DNA of 19,283 bases from an uncultured Chlamydiae bacterium (lineage in GTDB: Bacteria; Chlamydiota; Chlamydiia; Chlamydiales; SM23-39), in the NCBI GenBank assembly GCA_903889795.1, contig CAISYW010000141.1, forward strand, positions 1 through 19,283, written 5' to 3'. Within the stretch, counting starts at the first letter, position 1. Each line of letters begins with the position of its first letter. Positions 8,559 to 15,213 of the stretch are shown piece after piece. The notes under the pieces are model-generated. The model was not told the DNA's origin and made no database searches. It saw only the letters and a list, made by a program, of their open reading frames with translations. Position numbers and translations under genes: made by a program.

Positions 8559-8585
8559 TTAGCAATCATTAACGTCAATTGCTGA
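8559..8585. promoter_or_regulatory. Degenerate CIRCE-like operator upstream of hrcA
   Basis: The 27-base stretch reads TTAGCAATC-N9-AATTGCTGA. Against the CIRCE consensus TTAGCACTC-N9-GAGTGCTAA, the left arm matches 8 of 9 and the right arm 6 of 9, with exactly the 9-base spacer. Its edge is 5 bases upstream of the -35 box. Position and spacing suggest an HrcA operator; occupancy is inferred, not shown. Confidence 0.55.
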
Positions 8586-8675
8586 CTTTACTACGTAAGT
8601 TGTTGTAAGTAAATAAATTAAAATGAACGGCCTGTCGAGAATGGCAGTGAAGGTTTTTCAATTAAAAACACGCTG

Positions 8676-9554
8676 TTAAATTGGGCAGCTGTTTTTTCCA
8701 ATGGCAGCGTAAAAGGCGCACCAACTGAAGATCGCCTCGAACAATGAAAAACCTGAAAAAAACAAGAGGATGGGGCTCCATGAGGTAGCCACAGCCCATA
8801 AAAGGAGTCCAATTGCGATTGCCGCCCGCAATAATCGATCGGGCCAGCGGATATTATGATTGGCTTGGCGTAAAGAACTGCGAGCCAATCGTTTGACAAT
8901 CAGCCGATAAGCGAACCCCGCAATAAATGCCAGGGCATAGAGACCGAGTAAATAGCCCCATATATAAGGTGATGCAGCCAAGGAGGCAAGCGGGTAGTTG
9001 AAAAACTGCGCTTTCAGGCGGGGGACTGTGATGATGGCTTTCATTATTTCTATAATGGGAAATTCTTCCAAAAATCCCGTAACCAGCACATATTTACCGA
9101 CATTCGAGGGATTGTACACCTTGATGCGGTAATCTCCGGCGGGAACGGGCCGGCCTTTCAAAGTTTCGCCTTTGATTGAATCATCGGCTTTATATTCCGG
9201 TCCCCATAAGTAATGATCTTGGGCAAAATCCTCAAAAAACGGAGTCCAATCGAAATGACTGCCATCGAGTACGGCGATTGTCTCATTTATTCCGTCCTGA
9301 ATATGGGTTATTTCAGCGAAAATATCTTTTTGGATGTTTGAGATGTCAGGCAACAATAGGCCGACGTACAGTTGAAAGTCCTGATCAGATTGAATGCGAA
9401 ATTCAGCCGGCTCGCCTTTGAGTTCGCCGTAAAATGCCTGAGATACCTCAGGATGCCGAATTGTTTCGAAATTGCTCTCAACGATCCGGGGCTGATGCGC
9501 CATAGCCGTTCCTGAAAGCAGCGTAAGAAAAATAAACGATGAATTTCTGAACAT
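8676..9554 (-). CDS. Secreted/membrane protein with C-terminal DUF2892-like domain
   Basis: The start is set at the ATG at 9554 because it gives a clean signal peptide (MFRNSSFIFLTLLSGTAMA, then HQP) in a 292-residue protein; the frame stays open 36 codons further upstream. The ATG has GGGA very close in front, so the spacing is poor. Residues 20 to about 185 look like a beta-rich extracytoplasmic domain, including PVPAGDYRIKVYNPSNVGKY near 145-164. A membrane helix follows near 195-220. The last 60 residues, starting NIRWPDRLLRAAIAIGLLL and ending YAAIGKNSCPI, match the pattern of DUF2892 (the YgaP-type two-helix domain). Function unknown; it is separated from hrcA by 184 bases. Confidence 0.75.
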   Translation of the reverse strand: MFRNSSFIFLTLLSGTAMAHQPRIVESNFETIRHPEVSQAFYGELKGEPAEFRIQSDQDFQLYVGLLLPDISNIQKDIFAEITHIQDGINETIAVLDGSHFDWTPFFEDFAQDHYLWGPEYKADDSIKGETLKGRPVPAGDYRIKVYNPSNVGKYVLVTGFLEEFPIIEIMKAIITVPRLKAQFFNYPLASLAASPYIWGYLLGLYALAFIAGFAYRLIVKRLARSSLRQANHNIRWPDRLLRAAIAIGLLLWAVATSWSPILLFFSGFSLFEAIFSWCAFYAAIGKNSCPI

Positions 9555-9588
9555 TCCCACTGTATAAAACCTTATATAGATTGAATTT

Positions 9589-9620
9589 TTGACATAGCAG
9601 CCTTTTCGTCTTTGTATATT
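9589..9620 (+). promoter_or_regulatory. Possible promoter for the repeat/kinase-like gene
   Basis: A perfect TTGACA (9589-9594) is followed by TATATT (9615-9620), but the gap is 20 bases, longer than usual. It lies in the 129-base divergent gap and points at the gene starting near 9684. No other good candidate was found there. Confidence 0.28.
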
Positions 9621-9683
9621 TTTTGCGGCAATCTCCGCAATCTGATTTAAATCGCTTCTCAATAAGTAGTCTCGGAACCTAAA

Positions 9684-9788
9684 ATGTTCGCCTTAATATC
9701 AAACCCAAGAGGATTTTCTGGCAAATCGAGCTACCCCCAATCACAGCGCAGTTCGCGATGTTTTTTTCGAAAATCAACCCCTCCCTAA
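9684..9788 (+). other. Probable frameshifted 5' end of the repeat/kinase-like gene
   Basis: An ATG at 9684 opens a 34-codon frame that stops at 9786-9788. It crosses a run of seven T (9761-9767), where the next frame, which leads into the long gene that follows, is already open from 9697. Removing one T would join this ATG to the downstream frame without a stop. The downstream frame has no ATG or GTG before 9793, only a TTG without a ribosome-binding site, which favours this being the true start region. Whether it is a mutation, a sequencing error or slippage cannot be decided here. Confidence 0.5.
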
Positions 9789-9792
9789 ACCT

Positions 9793-11064
9793 TTGGTTGC
9801 TGATTCTCAAAAAGTTCAAGAAATAGCGAGACCGCTCTTTTCATGTTCCGCGGCTGAACCCGTTGATTTAAAAGGTCGTCCCCACCGTATGCGTTCTCTC
9901 TCGCCGGATTCTCCCAAGGAAGAGGGATCTCCAAAAGTTCAAAAAACAGCGAGACGACTCTTTTCATCTCCTCGGGCAGCGCTTGCTGTTTCAACGGAAA
10001 AGCAAATTGGTCCGGCAGCTTCTTTTCATTTGCAAACACCGAGAGGATCCTTTTCCGCGATTGAACCCGTCCATTTAAAAGGTCGTCCCCACCGTACGCG
10101 TTCTCCCTCGCCGGATTCTTCTTCTTCTTCGGATTCTCCCAAGGAAGAGGGATCTCCAAAAGTTCAAAAAACAGCGAGACGACTCTTTTTTTCTCCTCGG
10201 GCAGTGCCTGTTCCTTCAGCAGAAATCCAAATTGATCCGGAAGTTTCTTTTCATTTGCAAAAACCGACAGGATCGTTCATTCGAAGACCTCGAGCGCCTG
10301 TTGAAAGGTTTTCATTTACTCCCGTTTTAAGCGGTGGTCCTTTCATGTCGCGCTGTTCATATAGGGATCGATCTAAAATATCCGATCCATTTAATCGTGC
10401 TGCATTAGAAATTCAGGACAACCATTCTTTTAAATGGGGCGAAATGGTTATTCCTCTTACTCGAACCCACGTTGGAGGCGCTCACTGTCTCATATCTCGA
10501 CTCCCTGCTGATTTACCGCCATTGATTCAAAATATTAGAAACGAATCCCTGATAATTAAGACTTTTCTTGCTCAATCTATATTGTCGTATGACGATAGAA
10601 TCTCAGTGGGAGATGGATCTGCTGCGCATGTCCTCGCGCAATATGACAAATTAGTCGAATTACAATTCCCTGTATCCAAATTATACAACAGAGCGGATGT
10701 AAATCGGGGATGTGGGTATTTTATATTTGAGTATGTTCCGCATGCTTATCAACCTGGCTGGGGTCCTGATGCTACAATCGAAAACAACCAGGAATTAAAA
10801 ACTATTTATAATTTCTTTCATTTTGCAGCGCAGCATAATTTAGACCTCGATTTCAGACCCACGAATTTACGTCGACGTGACGATGGGGAGTTGACTTATG
10901 TTGATTTTCTAGAAAACGCTCCCAAGACCGGAGGAGACTTATATTTTGAGCTTGAAAACAGAATTAAAACATTCAGAAACAAAACATTATCTCCAGAAAA
11001 AAACGATGAAATTTTTCGTCAATTACTAAAAGCAATTGAGTCTTTGAAACCATCGTATTTATAA
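9793..11064 (+). CDS. Kinase-like putative effector with SP-rich, RxLF-containing N-terminal repeats
   Basis: A 423-residue protein not assigned to a named family. Residues 1-165 are a low-complexity, Ser/Pro/Arg-rich region with two near-identical units (22-86 and 91-161) and RxLF motifs at 13-16, 54-57 (within RRLF) and 129-132. The rest is related to the next gene and looks like a protein-kinase/APH fold: K256 in SLIIKTF as the beta-3 lysine, a hinge-like YFIFEYVP, D353 and N358 in DFRPTN, and D371 in YVDF. The D-N-D spacings of 5 and 13 equal those of PKA (D166, N171, D184). No glycine-rich loop or clear helix-C glutamate was recognised. The TTG start is a placeholder: the real start is probably the out-of-frame ATG at 9684. 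Kinase activity and secretion are inferred. Confidence 0.6.
   Translation: MVADSQKVQEIARPLFSCSAAEPVDLKGRPHRMRSLSPDSPKEEGSPKVQKTARRLFSSPRAALAVSTEKQIGPAASFHLQTPRGSFSAIEPVHLKGRPHRTRSPSPDSSSSSDSPKEEGSPKVQKTARRLFFSPRAVPVPSAEIQIDPEVSFHLQKPTGSFIRRPRAPVERFSFTPVLSGGPFMSRCSYRDRSKISDPFNRAALEIQDNHSFKWGEMVIPLTRTHVGGAHCLISRLPADLPPLIQNIRNESLIIKTFLAQSILSYDDRISVGDGSAAHVLAQYDKLVELQFPVSKLYNRADVNRGCGYFIFEYVPHAYQPGWGPDATIENNQELKTIYNFFHFAAQHNLDLDFRPTNLRRRDDGELTYVDFLENAPKTGGDLYFELENRIKTFRNKTLSPEKNDEIFRQLLKAIESLKPSYL
9855..10275 (+). repeat. Two in-frame tandem coding repeats (about 196 and 214 bases)
   Basis: Copy A spans 9855-10050 and copy B 10062-10275. They are nearly identical over their first two thirds, then more diverged. 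The offset is 207 bases (69 codons), rising to 225 after an 18-base insertion in copy B that encodes SSSSDS from TCT-type codons. A third, partial unit precedes copy A at about 9808-9840. Such repeats expand and contract by recombination and stay in frame here. Confidence 0.85.
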
Positions 11065-11085
11065 AAAAATAATTCTGAGAATTTT

Positions 11086-12084
11086 ATGACGAATTTAATC
11101 AATGGTTTTTCCTGCCCGCAACAAACCAATCATGTCGGTCACAAGCGGCCGCGCTCTCCAGAGATGACTGACAGCTTGCCGAGCCTTGACGCATCTCGAA
11201 AAACTCAAAGTGCCGCGGCTGAGCGTTTTTTAGAGTTCTCTGACCATCGTTTAAATCAAGACAATGTTTCAATCGGATCGCCTTTAGAACTGCAGAGTTA
11301 TTTTCCATTTAATCAGAACAGAACGAAAATCGAGTATTATGCCAAGATAAACGGAATACCTGTAATGCCACGTTGTGGATATAAAAGTATTTCCGAAATC
11401 ACCGATTCTTTTAACCAATCAGCCTTAAATATTCAGCAGACGGGTTCTTTCAATTTTGGCTACCGCACGATTCCTTTGGATACTTCTTGCGATGATGCGG
11501 GAAATCCCAGAACCTTTTCTGAAGGCGCTCACTATCTTTTGTCCAATATTCCGTTTAATCAGCCACGATTGATTCCGGATACTGATAACCAGTCGCTTAT
11601 CATTAAGACTTTTCTTCAGCAATCGATACTATCGAAAGATCCCCGAATCTCTGTAGATAATGGAGCCGCTATGCGAGTTCTCTCGCAATATAATCAATTC
11701 AATGCGGCGGGAATTCCCGTGCCAAAATTTTATAATCAGGTCGAAGCCTCTCAGGGATGCGGCTATTTTCTTTTTGAACGTGTTCCGAATCCTTATCAAC
11801 CAACTTGGCATAAAGATTCGACAATTTTTAATAACAAAGATTTAGCAACAATCTTCTTTTTGTTTAATTATGCTGCGATGAAACGAGTTGATATTGACAT
11901 TAGTTCCAGGAGTTTGCGTCGACGAGATAATGGATCGATTGTCCTTGTCAATTTTCTAGGAGAAACACCTAAAAAAGGCCGAAAACTCTATTTTGAACTG
12001 GAAAAGAGGATCAGAACGTTTTGCCAACAAGGGGATCCAATTTATAATCAATTACATTATGCTATTTCTTCTCTAGTAGGTTAG
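11086..12084 (+). CDS. Paralogue of the preceding kinase-like protein, probable pseudokinase
   Basis: A 332-residue protein whose residues about 95-330 align with the C-terminal part of the gene before it; shared segments include SLIIKTF, the GCGYF-x-FE hinge, YQP-x-W, SLRRRD/NLRRRD and LYFELE. K174 and D271 occupy the beta-3 lysine and catalytic-loop Asp positions. However, the expected Asn is S276 and the metal-binding Asp of the DFG-like VDF is N289 (VNF), with the same 5 and 13 spacings. Loss of both metal ligands suggests no phosphotransfer. The N-terminus lacks the repeats and has a basic HKRPRSPE. The ATG follows a weak GAG, 21 bases after the first gene. The two probably arose by tandem duplication and may be co-transcribed. 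The stop overlaps the convergent transporter gene by 4 bases. Role as effector or partner is inferred. Confidence 0.6.
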   Translation: MTNLINGFSCPQQTNHVGHKRPRSPEMTDSLPSLDASRKTQSAAAERFLEFSDHRLNQDNVSIGSPLELQSYFPFNQNRTKIEYYAKINGIPVMPRCGYKSISEITDSFNQSALNIQQTGSFNFGYRTIPLDTSCDDAGNPRTFSEGAHYLLSNIPFNQPRLIPDTDNQSLIIKTFLQQSILSKDPRISVDNGAAMRVLSQYNQFNAAGIPVPKFYNQVEASQGCGYFLFERVPNPYQPTWHKDSTIFNNKDLATIFFLFNYAAMKRVDIDISSRSLRRRDNGSIVLVNFLGETPKKGRKLYFELEKRIRTFCQQGDPIYNQLHYAISSLVG

Positions 12085-13226
12085 TTTTTCAATCGCGTAT
12101 ATAAATTGGCGATAAGAAGAGCAAACGCACCATTGCCCATAATATTAGCGCAAGTAAAAATCGGATCAAACAGCACATAGAGAGCCGTGATCAACGTAGT
12201 CATTTCAGAATTAAAACCCAAATGCGCCGCTAGCACGGGAAGCATAACCATGATGCCTCCTGCAGGCACTCCGGCTGCTGAAAACTTTGCGAGAACAAAG
12301 TAAAGGGCAAAAACTAAGTATTGTAAAAAAGTGGGATCAGGCAGCCCAAAAGTTTTTAACACAGCAAAGGCAAAGATAGGAATCGCAAAACAGTCGCCTA
12401 TCAGGTGAATATTTACCGTTGTAGGAATAATGGCGCGAACTAAAGAAGGATGCTGAGAATTTTTTTCTGTGCCAATCAAAGTCAAGGGCATGGAAGCCGC
12501 GCTGGACATGGTTCCCAATCCTGCAATAGCAGCCGGAGACATGTTTTTAAGGCATGTGATAAAAACAGACAAACGAAACTTGCTATAAATTAAATATAAC
12601 AAGCAAATGTATGAAAATTGAGCGATCGCGATAGAGAAAAATATCACTGCATATTGAGATAGGATCATGAATATAATCTTGTCATGGATTAGTTTAATCA
12701 CAAATCCTGTGATGAACAGAGGCATGACACAAACGATCACTAAAAAAATCTTGTCTACAATTCGGTCTAAATAATTTGCGATTTTTAATGTGAACGCAGG
12801 TTTAAAAACCGCACTAAGAATTCCAATAATTAATCCCGCAAACATTGCTTTGTCATTGGATATTAATTTTGGAAATGAAAAGCTCCAAGTAGGAATTAAA
12901 GGCTGAATGCTTTCCGGCAACTGAAGTTGAAGATCGAGTTGATATATTAACTTTCCTACATTGAAGCTTAGCATTGTGCCAATAAAATTAGAAATGCAAA
13001 CACCTACGAATATTAGAAAAATCAACATCGTTGCGTGTTTGGCCAGATTTGCGGCTGTTTTAAATAAAAGAATAAAAATGATGATGGGCAATATTGAAAC
13101 GAGCAGAGAAATTATCGTTAAACTCAGTGCATAGAGAACGGACTGGATTTGAGTCGGAATGAATTGATTTGCAATTATTAAAAAGAATATAATCGCGATA
13201 AGAATGATGGGCATTTTTCGAAACAC
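12081..13226 (-). CDS. DAACS-family (GltP/GltT-like) cation:amino acid/dicarboxylate symporter, atypical
   Basis: A 381-residue, very hydrophobic inner-membrane transporter. The hairpin motifs of the glutamate transporter family are recognisable: SSAASMP at 241-247 (HP1), SAAGVPAG at 316-323 (HP2) and DPIFTCANIMGN at 354-365 (helix 8). The start is GTG at 13226, with GAGGG six bases upstream. Two key sites differ from GltPh: the Arg of the D-x-x-R-T-x-x-N motif is F357, the final Asp is N365, and the NMDGT motif of helix 7 reads NIHLIGD at 272-278. The substrate is therefore unlikely to be an ordinary acidic amino acid. It is divergent from the methyltransferase gene, with a 64-base gap. Confidence 0.85.
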   Translation of the reverse strand: MFRKMPIILIAIIFFLIIANQFIPTQIQSVLYALSLTIISLLVSILPIIIFILLFKTAANLAKHATMLIFLIFVGVCISNFIGTMLSFNVGKLIYQLDLQLQLPESIQPLIPTWSFSFPKLISNDKAMFAGLIIGILSAVFKPAFTLKIANYLDRIVDKIFLVIVCVMPLFITGFVIKLIHDKIIFMILSQYAVIFFSIAIAQFSYICLLYLIYSKFRLSVFITCLKNMSPAAIAGLGTMSSAASMPLTLIGTEKNSQHPSLVRAIIPTTVNIHLIGDCFAIPIFAFAVLKTFGLPDPTFLQYLVFALYFVLAKFSAAGVPAGGIMVMLPVLAAHLGFNSEMTTLITALYVLFDPIFTCANIMGNGAFALLIANLYTRLKN

Positions 13227-13290
13227 AGTTTACCCTCTTTTACTGCAAACTATTAGATATTGATATTTATTGCTATTTTTTAGGCATCAG

Positions 13291-14265
13291 ATGAATGAAA
13301 AGTTATTAAATTTACCGATGATTGCTGATGGAGAGGACAAAACTTCTCCACTTAAAAATCGTATTAGAAAAAACTATAAATATGTGCGGAAATGGGCTAA
13401 ACGGACGGGGACAAATTGTTTTCGAATATACGATCGAGAAATCAAGGAATACCCCTTAGCTATCGACTTTTATGACGGTCGTTTTTGTGTCCATTATTTT
13501 GCAAGTGCGCAAGATGCCGATGATCCCCGCCAAGATCTACATGATGAGGCTGTGAGCGCGATCTGTTCTATTTTTAATGCGCCTGTTAATTCGATCTACT
13601 GGCGGACGCGAGTCAAGAGGGAAAAAACCGAACAGTATGAAAAAAACAGCGAGTCAAATGAGTTTTTTACAGTTCTTGAGTATGGGGTTAAATTCAAGGT
13701 CAACCTTCTTGACTATCTCGATACGGGGCTTTTTCTCGATCATCGAGAAACCCGCAGGTTAGTTTCTTCGATGTCTTCCGGAAAACGGTTGCTTAATCTC
13801 TTTGCATATACCTGTTCATTTAGTGTCCATGCGGCTGTTGCCGGGGCTGTTTTTACAAAGAGCGTAGATATGTCAAACACCTATACCGAGTGGGGAAAAA
13901 ATAATTTTATCTTGAACTCGATCCCTTTGAAAAACAATCCAATCGTACGGGAAGATTGTTTGAAGTTTCTCGAAGAAGAAAAGGGGGAGAAATATGACCT
14001 TATTGTAATCGATCCGCCGACGATTTCTCGCTCCAAAAAAATGGATCAAATGTTTGATGTACAGTTGGATTATGTTTATTTAATCACAAAAGCTTTAACA
14101 CTTTTGAATAAAGATGGAACGCTATTTTTTAGTACAAACTCTCGCAAATTTGATTTTGATGAAACTCTGTTTAGCGGATGCTCAATTCTTGAAATATCAA
14201 AAAAAACAATTCCGATCGATTTTCATAATCAAAAGATTCACCGCTGCTGGAAGATTTCTTTATGA
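13291..14265 (+). CDS. rlmK: Stand-alone RlmK-type 23S rRNA (guanine-N7) methyltransferase
   Basis: A 324-residue class I SAM methyltransferase that resembles, end to end, the C-terminal RlmK half of E. coli RlmKL, which makes m7G2069 in 23S rRNA. Matching landmarks are NRIRKNYKYVRKWAK at the start, LDYLDTGLFLDHR at 142-154, motif I LLNLFAYTCSFSVHA near 167-181 (Cys where E. coli has Gly), SVDMSNTYTEW near 191-201, and the catalytic-type DPPT at 241-244 followed by SRSKKM. The ATG at 13291 is chosen because homology begins shortly after; a TTG seven codons upstream is also open. There is no RlmL domain next door, so the m2G2445 activity must be elsewhere or absent. The RlmK specificity is inferred from the whole-length resemblance. 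Confidence 0.85.
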   Translation: MNEKLLNLPMIADGEDKTSPLKNRIRKNYKYVRKWAKRTGTNCFRIYDREIKEYPLAIDFYDGRFCVHYFASAQDADDPRQDLHDEAVSAICSIFNAPVNSIYWRTRVKREKTEQYEKNSESNEFFTVLEYGVKFKVNLLDYLDTGLFLDHRETRRLVSSMSSGKRLLNLFAYTCSFSVHAAVAGAVFTKSVDMSNTYTEWGKNNFILNSIPLKNNPIVREDCLKFLEEEKGEKYDLIVIDPPTISRSKKMDQMFDVQLDYVYLITKALTLLNKDGTLFFSTNSRKFDFDETLFSGCSILEISKKTIPIDFHNQKIHRCWKISL

Positions 14266-14266
14266 G

Positions 14267-14291
14267 AAGGCTTTTCTAAAAGCGCCTTTTT
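14267..14291 (+). terminator. Possible terminator of the rlmK-like gene
   Basis: A hairpin with a 5-base stem AAGGC/GCCTT (14267-14271 and 14284-14288), with further weak A-T pairing across a bulge, is followed by TTT. It starts just after the rlmK stop. The stem is short, so confidence is moderate. Confidence 0.4.
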
Positions 14292-15162
14292 ATAGGGAGT
14301 GGTTAATCCCAGGAAAATGATCTGTACGATGAAAATGTGGCATTAGCCGTGTTAAACGATCTTTGGTTTTTTGTAATTGATGAATCTCAATATCTAAAAG
14401 TGCATTTTGAACAGAGTTTTGCAATAAATTCTCGTACGAAGAAATGGTTTCCTGGATCCAATCGGCTTCTTCGGATAAAGCGTTGGTTAAGCATTGGTTG
14501 ATAGCCCTGCTCGAATGTTGGTCTAAACATCCGTGATTACTTGACGAAACGTAATTACTCCAAATCTTTTGGGCTCGTATGATTGCTTCTTTGAGGTTGG
14601 TGTTTTCTTCGAGGACATTTAGCAAAGGTTCTCGTGTTACTGTTGCCTTAATTGCACGATTGCAATCAACAACAAGCCGAAGTAAATGATCTTGCAATGT
14701 TATTAATTGCTTTGGATCTTTTGTATAACATTTTCTATGTAAAGCCTTATTAATCAATCTGATTTTGTTTTGAATCCAAAAGGTTTCTTCGAATAAAACA
14801 TCGGTTAAACATTGATTAATGACTCGCATTGAAAGCTTTTCTACTAAATCGGACAGTTCATCGTTAGAAACTTTTTTGCGATCATCCCAAATTTGCTGAG
14901 TGTGTTTGATGGCCTCTTCAAGATGGGGGATTTTTGCGAATTGATGCTCCTGATCGATTTTGCTGCACAAATCTTCTGGTTCGGGTTTATTTATGCAAAA
15001 TGGCTTTTCACAATCGTGGCAAATATTCAAAAGCCAGTCTCTTTTTTCATACAATGTCAATGGATATTGCCACCCAATCATTAACAATTCCTTGTATAAA
15101 ATTAATGGAAAATTAACAGAATGGTTGATTTCGCTCAAGCCCAAAAATGATTTTTGAGTCAC
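14290..15162 (-). CDS. Uncharacterised helical protein with two tandem repeats
   Basis: A 290-residue protein of no recognised family. The start is GTG at 15162 with AGAGG ten bases upstream. Residues 81-165 and 190-274 are two related copies of about 85 residues. Each begins LEEAI/LKEAI then IW, carries VINQCLT/AINQCLT, then EE-x-x-WIQ, and ends LRLV/TRLM. The sequence is rich in Leu, Glu, Gln and Lys, suggesting helical hairpins. Near the N-terminus CHDCEKPFC (48-56) and C66 could bind metal. No signal peptide or membrane segment is seen. It is divergent from the F-box/LRR gene, with a 51-base gap. Given the neighbouring effector-like genes it may be a type III substrate, but nothing in the sequence proves that. 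Confidence 0.6.
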   Translation of the reverse strand: MTQKSFLGLSEINHSVNFPLILYKELLMIGWQYPLTLYEKRDWLLNICHDCEKPFCINKPEPEDLCSKIDQEHQFAKIPHLEEAIKHTQQIWDDRKKVSNDELSDLVEKLSMRVINQCLTDVLFEETFWIQNKIRLINKALHRKCYTKDPKQLITLQDHLLRLVVDCNRAIKATVTREPLLNVLEENTNLKEAIIRAQKIWSNYVSSSNHGCLDQHSSRAINQCLTNALSEEADWIQETISSYENLLQNSVQNALLDIEIHQLQKTKDRLTRLMPHFHRTDHFPGINHSL

Positions 15163-15213
15163 GTTCGGTATACCTCTTGTCAGTTCGAAAAAACATTGTG
15201 AAAAATAAAAAAA

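Noticed and set aside
9628..9660. Another copy of the 68-base repeat near 9.64 kb
   Set aside because: Only about ten bases (ATCTCCGCAAT) agree, and the surroundings differ.
10120..10137. TCT microsatellite in copy B as a phase-variation switch
   Set aside because: The unit is three bases, so changes keep the frame; only the T7 run upstream can switch the gene.
9785..10159. A 124-codon frame antisense to the N-terminal repeats
   Set aside because: It exists because the repeated DNA lacks stops on both strands; it has no ribosome-binding site and its residues only mirror the repeats.
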